Positions 43,534 to 52,284 of a stretch of 64,000 nucleotides of DNA are shown piece by piece. The stretch covers positions 1 through 64,000 of the forward strand of contig NZ_KB895356.1 in the NCBI RefSeq assembly GCF_000374805.1, in the 5' to 3' direction. The position numbers and the translations under genes were made by a program. This DNA comes from Chitiniphilus shinanonensis DSM 23277. Its GTDB lineage: Bacteria; Pseudomonadota; Gammaproteobacteria; Burkholderiales; Chitinibacteraceae. Each line of letters starts with the position of its first letter. The stretch's first letter is position 1. A model generated the notes under the pieces. The model saw only the letters and a list, made by a program, of their open reading frames with translations. It had not been told where the DNA came from and did not search any database.

Positions 43534-45396
43534 ATGGATTTCAACATCTACAACGGCCTGATGACCGGGGTGCTGCTGCTGGTGGCATCCGCCGTCGTCG
43601 TGCCCCTGTTCGCCACGCACCGCAAGCTCGCCGGCACGCTGAACTTCCTCGCCTGCCTGGCCGCCGCGCTGATCTTCACCGGCGTCGCCTGCCAGGTGTT
43701 GATCGGCACCGGCGCGCCCGCCACGTTCGACCTGCACCTGGGCGGGCTGGTGATGCCGCTGATGATCGACGGCTTCTCCGCCGTGTTCATGGCGCTGATC
43801 TCGCTGATGGCCACGGTCACGGCGTTCTACTGCATCGGCTACATGGAGATGGATCACTATCGCCACTACAGCCTGCGCAGTTTCTTCTTCTGCTACCCGG
43901 TGTTCGTCGCCGGCATGATCGGCATCGTCACCGTCGACGATCTGACCACGGGCTTCACCATCGCCTGGCAGATGATGACCCTGGCGTCGTTCTTCCTGAT
44001 CCGCTTCGATTACAAGGACGAAACGATCGTCAGGAACGCCAACAAGTACCTGCTGCTGATGGAACTGGCGTGGGCGGCGGTGCTCGCCGCCGGGCTGATG
44101 GTGCCGGGCTGCGGCTGGGGCGCCTCGCTGCACCAGATCGCCGAAAACCTCGGCGTCGTCGACACCGGCCTGCGCACCCTGCTGCTGGCGCTGGCGATGC
44201 TGGGCTTCGGCATGAAGGCCGGCATGTTCCCGCTCGGCCAGCTGTGGCTGCCCGACGCCCACTCGGTGGCGCCCTCCCCGATCAGCGCCATGCTGTCCGG
44301 CGTGATGATCAAGACCGGCGTCTACGGCATGCTGCGCACGCTGTTCTGGATGACCCCGGACAGCATGCCGGCGCACGAATTGCAGTACTGGGGGCTGGTG
44401 ACCGCCTTTGTCGGCGTGGTGACGCTGTTCATCGGCACCGCGCAGGCGGTGAAGCAGGTGGACGCCAAGCGGCTGCACGCCTACAGCTCGATCGGCCAGA
44501 TCGGCTACATCATCATGGCCATCGGCTGTGCCCGCTACTACCTCGGCCACGAAGCCGGCCTGCAGGCGCTGGCGCTGCTGGCACTGTTCGGCGCGCTGTG
44601 CCACACGCTGAACCACGCGGTGTTCAAGGGCCTGCTGTTCCTGTGCACCGGCAGCGTGCAATACACCACCGGCACCAAGGATCTCGACAAGCTGGGCGGC
44701 CTGTTCGGCCTGATGCCGGTCACCGCCGTCATCGCCGGCATCGCGGCCATCGCCGTCTCCGGCGTGCCGGCGTTCTCCGGCTTCACCAGCAAGTGGGCCA
44801 TCGTCGGCGCGGCGCTGCTGCCGGGCAAGGCGGCCGGCATCTTCGTGATCTTCGGCGTGATCGCGCTGGTGACCAGCGCCATGACGCTGGCCACCTACGT
44901 CAAGTTCTATGGCATGACCTTCACCTCGGTGGGCGTCGAGTGGAACGAGAAGAACGACATCCACGAAGTCAGCACCGCCATGCTGCTGCCCAAGCTGGTG
45001 CTGGCCGCGGTCTGCCTGGTGCAGGGCCTGTTCCCCTTCCTGTTCGTCGCGCTGTTCGGCCGGGTGCTCGCCACCTCCGCCGGCTCCATCACCCAGGTGC
45101 TGGGCACGCCGGAAATGCTGTCGTCGCTGGCGCAATCGTACGCGGGCGTCACCTTGCGGCTGGGCGATGCGCCGGTGGCGTTCTCGCTGCCGCTGGTGAT
45201 GATCGCCATGCTGGCCGTGGCCATGCTGTTCGCGCTGTGGCTGCGCAAGGCCGGCGGCGCCGAGGAGCGCACCGCCCCGGTCTGGCTGTGCGGCTACCAG
45301 ACCCTGAACAACGCCAACCGTTACCTGAGCAGCCATATCTTCGACGCCTTCAAGAAGTTCATGAAGTGGACCGGCGGCAACGTGCGCGGCGCCTGA
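43534..45396 (+). CDS. HycC/HyfB-like antiporter-type membrane subunit
   Basis: 620 residues, 2 nt after the protease stop. Some 14-16 transmembrane helices are visible. The proton_antipo_M family core is clear: MLGFGMKAGMFPLGQLWLPDAHSVAPSPISAMLSGVMIKTGVYG, HAYSSIGQIGYIIMAIG and HTLNHAVFKGLLFLCTGSV. Conserved Lys and Glu/His residues of the half-channels are present in these stretches. It is homologous to NuoL/M/N and Mrp antiporter proteins and probably couples electron transfer to proton or sodium movement. It is the only antiporter-like subunit in the operon, as in formate hydrogenlyase-1. Confidence 0.92.
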   Translation: MDFNIYNGLMTGVLLLVASAVVVPLFATHRKLAGTLNFLACLAAALIFTGVACQVLIGTGAPATFDLHLGGLVMPLMIDGFSAVFMALISLMATVTAFYCIGYMEMDHYRHYSLRSFFFCYPVFVAGMIGIVTVDDLTTGFTIAWQMMTLASFFLIRFDYKDETIVRNANKYLLLMELAWAAVLAAGLMVPGCGWGASLHQIAENLGVVDTGLRTLLLALAMLGFGMKAGMFPLGQLWLPDAHSVAPSPISAMLSGVMIKTGVYGMLRTLFWMTPDSMPAHELQYWGLVTAFVGVVTLFIGTAQAVKQVDAKRLHAYSSIGQIGYIIMAIGCARYYLGHEAGLQALALLALFGALCHTLNHAVFKGLLFLCTGSVQYTTGTKDLDKLGGLFGLMPVTAVIAGIAAIAVSGVPAFSGFTSKWAIVGAALLPGKAAGIFVIFGVIALVTSAMTLATYVKFYGMTFTSVGVEWNEKNDIHEVSTAMLLPKLVLAAVCLVQGLFPFLFVALFGRVLATSAGSITQVLGTPEMLSSLAQSYAGVTLRLGDAPVAFSLPLVMIAMLAVAMLFALWLRKAGGAEERTAPVWLCGYQTLNNANRYLSSHIFDAFKKFMKWTGGNVRGA

Positions 45397-45422
45397 TTTT
45401 TAGAGATTCCAGGGGTTGAAAG

Positions 45423-47096
45423 ATGAGAAAGGAACTAGAAGCGAAGCTGATCGCCCGTTTGCGCGATGACGTGGTGTGCGTCGAGAAGACCGACGCCCGC
45501 ACCATCTTCGTCGACGTCAAGCGCGCCGGGATCCGCGAGGCGGCGAAGATCATCCACGGCGCCGGTGCGCGCTACCTGTGCAGCGTCGGCTACGACAACA
45601 TCGCCCGCGACGGCACCCTGGGCATGATCCACACCTTCGCGCTGGACGACTGCAACCAGTTCGTCTGCTGCCGCACCACCGCGCCGGTGGGCGATCCGGT
45701 GATCGAATCGATCACGCCCGATCTGCCGTCCGCCGGCTGGTCCGAACGCGAAGTCACCGACCTGCTCGGCCTGCGCTTCGCCGGCCACCCGAAGCCGAAG
45801 AAGCTGGTGCTGGCCGACGACTGGCCCGACGGCATCTACCCGCTGCGCAAGGACGTGCCGCACGACCTGGTGCCCAAGGGCGCCGAGGACGTCGCCTACG
45901 AGCTGGACGAAGCCCCGCCGGGCACCAAGATCGTGCCGGTGGGCCCGTTCCACCCCAGCCTGCACGAGCCCGAGCACTTCGCGGTCTACGTCGACGGCGA
46001 GACCATCAAGGGCTGCGACTACCGCGGCTTCATGACCCACCGCGGCATCGAGAAGCTGTGCCAGACCCAGGTCAGCTACAACGAGGTGCCGTTCATTGCC
46101 GAACGCATCTGCGGCATCTGCGGCTCGGTGCACGCCACCGCGTTCTCGCAGGCGGTCGAATCGGCCGCCGGCCTGGTCATCCCGCGCCGCGCCGAGTTCA
46201 TCCGCACCCTGATGCTGGAGATCGAGCGCATCCACTCCAACCTGCTGTGGCTGGGCGTGGCCGGCCACCTGATCGGCTTCGACACCGTGTTCATGCAGGC
46301 ATGGCGCGTGCGCGAGCAGATCATGTGGCTGTGCGAGCGCCTGACCGGCAACCGCAAGACCTACGGCATGATCCTGGTGGGCGGCGTGCGACGCGACATC
46401 ACCCCGGAAATCGCCGAGGACATCCGCAACGTCGTCAACAAGATCGAAGAAGAACTGATGGTGATCCACCGCGCCATCGAGAAGGACACCTCGATCCACA
46501 AGCGCACCAAGGGCGTCGGCACCATCACCAGGGAACAGGCGCTCGACTGGAGCCTGGTCGGCCCGGTGGCGCGCGCGCGCGGCATCGACATCGACGCCCG
46601 CCGCGATCACCCCTACGCCGCCTACGACGAAGTGAAGTTCGAAGTGCCGGTGCTCGACAGTTGCGACGTGTGGGCCACCCTGGTGATCCGCGTGATCGAG
46701 ACCTTCGAGGCGATCAAGATCATCCGCCAGTGCCTGGACAAGATGCCCGGCGGCGAGATCTTCGTGGAGATGAAGGACAAGATCCCCGCGCTGCGCCACG
46801 CCATCACCGTGGTCGAGGCGCCGCGCGGCGAGTCGGTGCACTACGTAATCACCGGCGAGGAGAACCGCCCCGAGCGCTGGCGCGTGCGCGCCCCCACCTT
46901 CCCCAACCTGCAGGCGGTGCCGCTGATGCTGCTCGACGAGCAGTTCGCCGACTTCCCGATCGTGATGGGCAGCATCGACCCGTGCTTCTCCTGTACCGAC
47001 CGCGTGGCGGTGGTCGATCTGCAAACCGGCAAGTCCAGCTCGATCTCCAAGGCGGAGCTGGACGCCATGTCGCGCAAACAACAGCAAAGGGCCTGA
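45423..47096 (+). CDS. Group 4 [NiFe]-hydrogenase large subunit, HycE-like fusion
   Basis: 557 residues. Residues 1-165 or so resemble the 30-kDa NuoC-like domain; the rest is the NuoD-like catalytic domain. The nickel ligands are complete: L1 ERICGICGSVHATAF near residue 225 and L2 IDPCFSCTDRVAVVD near residue 520. A tail of about 30 residues after the L2 Arg should be removed by the maturation protease. Gene order and fusion match HycE/HyfG. The N-terminal extension and the HycC/D/F/G partners place it in group 4. It reduces protons or oxidises hydrogen on the cytoplasmic side. Confidence 0.94.
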   Translation: MRKELEAKLIARLRDDVVCVEKTDARTIFVDVKRAGIREAAKIIHGAGARYLCSVGYDNIARDGTLGMIHTFALDDCNQFVCCRTTAPVGDPVIESITPDLPSAGWSEREVTDLLGLRFAGHPKPKKLVLADDWPDGIYPLRKDVPHDLVPKGAEDVAYELDEAPPGTKIVPVGPFHPSLHEPEHFAVYVDGETIKGCDYRGFMTHRGIEKLCQTQVSYNEVPFIAERICGICGSVHATAFSQAVESAAGLVIPRRAEFIRTLMLEIERIHSNLLWLGVAGHLIGFDTVFMQAWRVREQIMWLCERLTGNRKTYGMILVGGVRRDITPEIAEDIRNVVNKIEEELMVIHRAIEKDTSIHKRTKGVGTITREQALDWSLVGPVARARGIDIDARRDHPYAAYDEVKFEVPVLDSCDVWATLVIRVIETFEAIKIIRQCLDKMPGGEIFVEMKDKIPALRHAITVVEAPRGESVHYVITGEENRPERWRVRAPTFPNLQAVPLMLLDEQFADFPIVMGSIDPCFSCTDRVAVVDLQTGKSSSISKAELDAMSRKQQQRA

Positions 47097-47100
47097 CACC

Positions 47101-48024
47101 ATGAACCCGACACCCAACCTTTTCGTGGGCATCGCGCAGGTGGTCGCCAACCTGGTGCTGTTCCTGGCGCTGGCGCCGCTGTTCGACGGCATCGTGCGCC
47201 GGGTGATGGCGCGCGTGCAAAGCCGCAAGGGCCCGCCGCTGGCGCAGTCGTTCTACGACGTGCTCAAGCTGCTGGGCAAGGAGAACATCGATTCGACCGG
47301 CATCCTGCCGTTCCGCCTGGCCCCGCTGGTGGCGTTCGCCTCGATGCTGTGCGTGATCGCCATCCTGCCGGTGGCCGGTCATGCCACCGCGCTGACGCCC
47401 TACGCCGACACCATCTCGCTGGTCTACCTGCTGACGCTGGGCGGCGTGGCCGTGCTGCTGGGCGCCTTCGCCAGCAAGAACATCTACGCGCTGATCGGCG
47501 CCAGCCGCGAAATGACCACCATGATCATGGTCGAGCCGATCCTGTTCATGATCCTGCTGCTGGGCGTGCTCAAGACCGGCAGCCTGGACCTGACCGCCGT
47601 GATCTACGGCACGCCGTCGGCCGAATTCGGCTGGCCGGGCATCGTGATGATCGTGGTCAGCCTGTTCGCGCTGCAGGCCTTCGTCGCGCGCCAGCCGTTC
47701 GACATGGCCGAGGCCGAGCAGGAGCTGCTGGGCGGCCCCTTCATCGAGTACAGCGGGCCGAACTACGCGCTGTTCAAGTACTACATGATGCTCAAGCAGA
47801 TGTTCTACGCCTATCTGCCGATCGCCATGTTCGTGCCGCTGCTCAAGTCCGGTTACTTCGTCCTCGACCTGCTGCTGCAGGTGGTGCTGACGGCGCTGGT
47901 GTTCCTGCTGATCGGCCTGCTGTCGGCTACCCACCCGCGCTACCGCATCGACCAGGCGATCAGGTACTTCGCCACACTCTTCGTCATCGCCCTCGCCGCC
48001 ATCGGCGCGGCAGTGATCTTCTAA
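47101..48024 (+). CDS. HycD/HyfC-like (NuoH-type) membrane subunit
   Basis: 307 residues. Eight or so transmembrane helices, with the NuoH-type signatures RVQSRKGPPLAQSFYDVLKLLGKEN and QPFDMAEAEQELLGGPFIEYSGPNYALFKY. The acidic cluster AEAEQE faces the quinone-like cavity in complex I and is involved in coupling. It anchors the hydrogenase module to the membrane and to the antiporter-like subunit. It starts 4 nt after the large-subunit stop. Confidence 0.93.
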   Translation: MNPTPNLFVGIAQVVANLVLFLALAPLFDGIVRRVMARVQSRKGPPLAQSFYDVLKLLGKENIDSTGILPFRLAPLVAFASMLCVIAILPVAGHATALTPYADTISLVYLLTLGGVAVLLGAFASKNIYALIGASREMTTMIMVEPILFMILLLGVLKTGSLDLTAVIYGTPSAEFGWPGIVMIVVSLFALQAFVARQPFDMAEAEQELLGGPFIEYSGPNYALFKYYMMLKQMFYAYLPIAMFVPLLKSGYFVLDLLLQVVLTALVFLLIGLLSATHPRYRIDQAIRYFATLFVIALAAIGAAVIF

Positions 48025-48045
48025 CGACATCCAAGGAGAACTGCC

Positions 48046-48588
48046 ATGTGGCTAACCAGCAAGATCAAACAGCTTTTGATGGTCATGAAGCCGGGGGTCG
48101 TCACGCTGAACTACCCCGCTGAGCGCCCGCCTGTTCCCAAGAACCTGCGCGGCCAGCCGGTGTGGGATCACCAGAAATGCATCGGCTGTGGCGGTTGTTC
48201 CGACCATTGCCCGTCGCGCTGCATCCTCACCCGCGACGTGTGCCAGGAACTGCGCGTGATGCTGTACGACGGTTCGCGCTGCACCTATTGCGGGCGCTGC
48301 GCCGACATCTGTCCGGAAGGCGCGATCACCATGAGCAACAGCTTCGAGATCGCGTGCGACGACAAGGACGACATCACCACCCGCCTCGAACTGTTCATGA
48401 TGACCTGCCAGCGCTGCGGCCGTTGCTACGAGATGGAGAAGAGCAACGCCATCGACCGCATCAACCTGAAGGGCTTCCGTTACGACAACCTCGAGCAGCG
48501 CGCGCTGGTCCGCACGACCAGCGAGACATTCTCGCCGGAACTGCTCAAGGAATCCGACAACTACAAGCGTCCGAGCGATAAGGAGTAG
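48046..48588 (+). CDS. HycF/HyfH-like (NuoI-type) ferredoxin subunit
   Basis: 180 residues. Two [4Fe-4S] motifs: CIGCGGCSDHCPSRC (residues about 45-60) and CTYCGRCADICPEGA (about 83-97). A further Cys group, CQRCGRCYEM, suggests an extra metal site. The N-terminal FVTLNYPAERPP-type segment is like that of NuoI. It conducts electrons between the AsrA-like/FdhF-like part and the HycG-like subunit. Confidence 0.92.
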   Translation: MWLTSKIKQLLMVMKPGVVTLNYPAERPPVPKNLRGQPVWDHQKCIGCGGCSDHCPSRCILTRDVCQELRVMLYDGSRCTYCGRCADICPEGAITMSNSFEIACDDKDDITTRLELFMMTCQRCGRCYEMEKSNAIDRINLKGFRYDNLEQRALVRTTSETFSPELLKESDNYKRPSDKE

Positions 48589-48591
48589 ACC

Positions 48592-49119
48592 ATGCTGAAA
48601 CGCCTGTGCAAACGCATGTTCGGGAAATCCATCTGGGTCTACCACTGCAACACCGGGGCCTGCAACGGATGCGACATCGAGATCCTGAACATCCTGACCC
48701 CGTTCTACGACGTGGAGCGCTTCGGCATCAAGCTGGTGGCCTCGCCGCGCCACGCCGACGCCATGCTGATCTCCGGCGCCGTCACCCGGCCGACGCTGCC
48801 GCTGGTCAAGCGCGCCTACGAGGCGATCCCCAATCCCAAGCTGGTGTTCGCCATCGGCTCGTGCGCCACCGGCGGCGGCGCCTGGTTCGACACCTACAAC
48901 GTCACCGGCGGCGCGGACAAGGTCCTGCCGGTGAACTACTACATCCCCGGCTGCCCGCCGCGCCCCGAGGCCATCCTCTACGGCGTCGCGCTGGCGCTGG
49001 GCATGGTGGACAAACAAGCCGCGCCCGTGGAACTGAAGCAGATGGAGTTCCCGATCGACATGTACGAACGCAACGAGGCCTGGGAAAAGCGCAACGTGAT
49101 CTACGAACTGCTCAAGTAA
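48592..49119 (+). CDS. HycG/HyfI-like (NuoB-type) hydrogenase small subunit
   Basis: 175 residues. The proximal-cluster ligands are complete: HCNTGACNGCDIEIL, the middle GSCATGGGAWFDTYNV and the final PGCPPRPEAILYGVALALG. It holds the single [4Fe-4S] cluster next to the nickel site. The N-terminal basic stretch MLKRLCKRMFGKS resembles a membrane-facing helix. It is the last structural gene; the receiver gene follows after 22 nt. Confidence 0.93.
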   Translation: MLKRLCKRMFGKSIWVYHCNTGACNGCDIEILNILTPFYDVERFGIKLVASPRHADAMLISGAVTRPTLPLVKRAYEAIPNPKLVFAIGSCATGGGAWFDTYNVTGGADKVLPVNYYIPGCPPRPEAILYGVALALGMVDKQAAPVELKQMEFPIDMYERNEAWEKRNVIYELLK

Positions 49120-49141
49120 GCGCGGCCCGATAGGAATCCCC

Positions 49142-49543
49142 ATGAAGAAAATCCTGTTGATCGACAACGACAAGGCGCTGTGCGAAAGCCTGAGCGGCAC
49201 TCTGGAAGCCAACGGCTACGCCGTCATCTGCGCGCATTCCGCCGTCGAGGGCCGCCGGCTGGCGCTGGCGCTGGCGCCGGACGCCATCGTGACCGAAGCC
49301 ATGCTGGAAACGGACAACGCCGGCTTCGAGCTGGTCTACCAGATCCGCGACGACCGCCCGGATTCGCGCTACGCGGCGATCCGCGACACCCCCATCCTGC
49401 TGCTGACGGCCATCGACCAGCTCACGCATTTCCGCTTCTCGCTGAACGAAAAGCAGAGCTATCTGCCGCCGATCAGCGGCATGCTGAGCAAGCCGGCGCA
49501 GATCGACACGCTGCTGAGCAAGCTGAAGGATATGGTCGGCTAG
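49142..49543 (+). CDS. Stand-alone receiver-domain protein with Glu at phosphoacceptor site
   Basis: 133 residues forming one CheY-like receiver with no output domain. The acidic pair is present (LLIDND, Asp8/Asp10), as are the conserved Thr (LLLTA, Thr89) and Lys (LSKPAQ, Lys117). At the expected phosphorylation site the sequence is IVTEAML with Glu52 in place of Asp. A Glu there can mimic the phosphorylated state. It is the last gene of the hydrogenase operon, so a protein-protein role in its regulation or assembly is inferred. No histidine kinase is near. Confidence 0.8.
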   Translation: MKKILLIDNDKALCESLSGTLEANGYAVICAHSAVEGRRLALALAPDAIVTEAMLETDNAGFELVYQIRDDRPDSRYAAIRDTPILLLTAIDQLTHFRFSLNEKQSYLPPISGMLSKPAQIDTLLSKLKDMVG

Positions 49544-49605
49544 GCGCACGCGGGCCGCGTGCTTTCCAGCCTTCGTATCCGTGTCCGAATCCGGATGCGC
49601 CCTGA

Positions 49606-49641
49606 AATGAAACAGGCCGGCAAATGCCGGCCTGTTTCATT
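49606..49641. terminator. Bidirectional terminator between hydrogenase operon and trpB-like gene
   Basis: A 17-bp perfect stem (49606-49622 with 49625-49641) carries a run of T on both strands. It ends the hydrogenase operon on one side and the trpB-like gene on the other. Confidence 0.8.
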
Positions 49642-49659
49642 GCTGCACCAGCGCCGCGA

Positions 49660-51015
49660 TCAGGCGGGCACCTTGGGCAGGCGCGCCAGCGCGGCGACGA
49701 TGGCCTCTTCCGGGTAGGCATAGTCTTCCAGCTCGCCCTGGAAGTACTTGTCGTAGCTGGCCATGTCGAAATGGCCGTGGCCGGACAGGTTGAAGAACAG
49801 CACCTTGGGTTCGCCCGATTCCTTGCAGCGCACCGCCTCATCGATGCAGGCGCGAATCGCGTGGCAGGATTCCGGCGCGGGGATGATCCCCTCGGCGCGG
49901 GCGAAAGCAACCCCGGCTTCGAAAGTGGACAGCTGCGGCACCGCCACGGCTTCGATCAGCTTCTCGTGGTAGAGCTGGCTGACCAGCGTGCTGGCGCCGT
50001 GGTAGCGCAAGCCGCCGGCATGGATCGACGGCGGCATGAAGTCGTGGCCCAGCGTGTATTGCTTCATCAGCGGCGTCAGGCCGACGGTGTCGCCGAAATC
50101 GTAGGCATAGTGGCCGCGCGTCAGGCTGGGACACGACGCCGGCTCGACCGCGACCAGCCGCACATTCCTGCCGGCCGCCTTATCGGCCAGGAACGGAAAC
50201 GCCACGCCGCCGAAGTTCGAACCGCCACCGCACGGCGCGAAGATCATGTCCGGGTATTCGCCGGCCATGGCGAACTGCTTCTTCGCCTCCAGCCCGATCA
50301 CCGTCTGGTGCAGCAGCACATGGTTGAGCACCGAGCCGAGGCCGTAGTTGGTATCCGCACGCGACGCGGCCTCCTCCACCGCCTCGGCGATCGCCAGCCC
50401 CAGCGAGCCGGGGTTGTCCGGGTCCTTGGCCAGTGCGTCGCGGCCGCTGGCCGTTTCCATGCTCGGGCTGGCGAGCACCGTCGCGCCCCAGGTCTGCATC
50501 ATCGAGCGGCGGAACGGCTTTTGCTGATAGCTCACCTTCACCATGTAGACGCGCACGTCGATGCCGAACATCTCGCCGGCCAGCGCCAGCGAACTGCCCC
50601 ATTGCCCGGCGCCGGTCTCGGTCGTCATGCGGGTGACGCCTTCCTGCTTGTTGTAATACGCCTGCGCAATCGCCGAATTCAGCTTGTGCGAGCCGGCCGG
50701 GCTGGCGCCTTCGTACTTGTAGTAGATATGCGCCGGCGTGCCGAGCGCGGCTTCGAGACGGTGCGCCCGCACCAGCGCCGTCGGGCGCCACAGCCGATAG
50801 ATCTCGCGCACCGGCTCGGGGATCGGAATCCAGCGCTCGCGGCTGACTTCCTGTTCGATCACCGCATTGGGGAAGATCGCCGACAGCGCGTCCGGGCCGA
50901 TCGGCTGACCATCCGGGCCGAGCACCGCCGCGGGCGGGTTGGGCATGTCCGCGACGATGTTGTACCAGTGCGTGGGAATATCGGACTCGGGGAGCCAGAA
51001 CTTCGTTTGCTGCAT
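49660..51015 (-). CDS. trpB: TrpB2-type tryptophan synthase beta chain
   Basis: 451 residues from the ATG at 51015; a TTG 18 nt upstream would be in frame but has no clear site. The pyridoxal-phosphate Lys is in [17 protein letters not shown], the phosphate-binding loop is [11 protein letters not shown] and the substrate loop [16 protein letters not shown]. Length and sequence (longer N-terminus, [22 protein letters not shown]) indicate the TrpB2 subfamily, which condenses indole and serine without a TrpA partner. No other trp gene is near. Its place between the hydrogenase and hyp genes seems incidental. Confidence 0.9.
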   Translation of the reverse strand: MQQTKFWLPESDIPTHWYNIVADMPNPPAAVLGPDGQPIGPDALSAIFPNAVIEQEVSRERWIPIPEPVREIYRLWRPTALVRAHRLEAALGTPAHIYYKYEGASPAGSHKLNSAIAQAYYNKQEGVTRMTTETGAGQWGSSLALAGEMFGIDVRVYMVKVSYQQKPFRRSMMQTWGATVLASPSMETASGRDALAKDPDNPGSLGLAIAEAVEEAASRADTNYGLGSVLNHVLLHQTVIGLEAKKQFAMAGEYPDMIFAPCGGGSNFGGVAFPFLADKAAGRNVRLVAVEPASCPSLTRGHYAYDFGDTVGLTPLMKQYTLGHDFMPPSIHAGGLRYHGASTLVSQLYHEKLIEAVAVPQLSTFEAGVAFARAEGIIPAPESCHAIRACIDEAVRCKESGEPKVLFFNLSGHGHFDMASYDKYFQGELEDYAYPEEAIVAALARLPKVPA

Positions 51016-51179
51016 GGTGGGGCGCCTCTGCAAAGGTAAAAAAGAGTGATCTTAGCCGGGAAAAAACCACGCTGCATTGACGGGCCTTCGGGCCAATGCC
51101 GCCGTAATCGTCACCAGGTCGCCGACGGTCCGGGCCGATCGGTCTCTCCCAGCTGTGCCGCCGGCGCGGCCGCCCCCCC

Positions 51180-52223
51180 TCAGCAGATGCGCGGCAACTG
51201 CTCGCCGGTAAGCCAGTCCACCATGCGCCGCCCGCCGAATGCCGTCTGCATCTGCACGAAGGCGTGCGGGTCGGCGATCACCTCGCCGACGATCGCCGCG
51301 TCGCGCCCCAGCGGATGCGCGCGCATCGCCGCGAGCAGCGCGTCGGCGTCCGGCGCCGCGCAGAACGCCACCAGCTTGCCCTCGTTGGCCACGTAGAGCG
51401 GGTCCAGCCCCAGCAACTCGCACGCGGCGGCCACTTCGCTGCGCACCGGGATGGCCTTTTCGTGGATCAGCATGCCGTGTCCGCTGGCCTTGGCGAATTC
51501 GTTGAGCACGGTGGCCAGCCCGCCGCGGGTGGGATCGCGCAGCGCGTGCAGCTCGGGCGCGGCGGCAAGCATGGTTGCCACCAACCCGTGCAGCGCGGCG
51601 GTGTCGGACTGGATGGTGGTCTCGAAGGTGAGGTTCTCGCGGTGCGACATGATCGCCACCCCGTGATCGCCCAGCATGCCCGACACCAGGATGCGGTCGC
51701 CCACGGCGATGCGGCCGGCGCCCAACGTCACGCCTTCGGGCATGACGCCGATGCCGGTGGTGGTGATGAACACACCGTCGCCCTTGCCGGCCTCGACCAC
51801 CTTGGTGTCGCCGGTGACGATGGCGACGCCCGCCTCGCGCGCGGCCTGCGCCATCGACTTGACGATCCGCAGCAGCTCGGCCAGCGGAAAGCCTTCTTCC
51901 AGGATGAAGCTGGCGCTCAGGTACAACGGTCGCGCGCCCATCATCGCCACATCGTTGATGGTGCCGTGCACCGACAGCGCGCCGATGTCGCCGCCCGGGA
52001 AGAACAGCGGCGACACCACGTGGCTGTCGGTGGCCATCACCATCCGCCCCGCCCCGGCCGGCAAGGCGAAGCACGCGCCATCGGCCTGCTCGGCCAGAAT
52101 CTCGTTGGCGAAATGGCGGGCGAACAGCTCGTCGATCAGCTGCGCCATCGCCCGCCCGCCGCTGCCGTGGGACAGATCGACGCGGCCATTCCTGAAATCG
52201 AGGGGGCGGATGTAAGAGGTCAT
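51180..52223 (-). CDS. hypE: Hydrogenase maturation protein HypE
   Basis: 347 residues. It has the PurM-like ATP-binding fold (DLSHGSGGRAM, VMATDSHVVSPLFFPGGDIG, DPTRGGLATVLNE) and ends in PRIC, the C-terminal Cys that receives the carbamoyl group from HypF and turns it into a cyano ligand. It is the last gene of the minus-strand hypABFCDE group. It works with HypF to supply CN- to the iron on the HypC-HypD scaffold. Confidence 0.96.
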   Translation of the reverse strand: MTSYIRPLDFRNGRVDLSHGSGGRAMAQLIDELFARHFANEILAEQADGACFALPAGAGRMVMATDSHVVSPLFFPGGDIGALSVHGTINDVAMMGARPLYLSASFILEEGFPLAELLRIVKSMAQAAREAGVAIVTGDTKVVEAGKGDGVFITTTGIGVMPEGVTLGAGRIAVGDRILVSGMLGDHGVAIMSHRENLTFETTIQSDTAALHGLVATMLAAAPELHALRDPTRGGLATVLNEFAKASGHGMLIHEKAIPVRSEVAAACELLGLDPLYVANEGKLVAFCAAPDADALLAAMRAHPLGRDAAIVGEVIADPHAFVQMQTAFGGRRMVDWLTGEQLPRIC

Positions 52224-52284
52224 GAGTGGCCTATGTGGGAAGCGGTTCGGGGAGAGTCATACGCTGCCAGCCGCCGCGCCAGCG

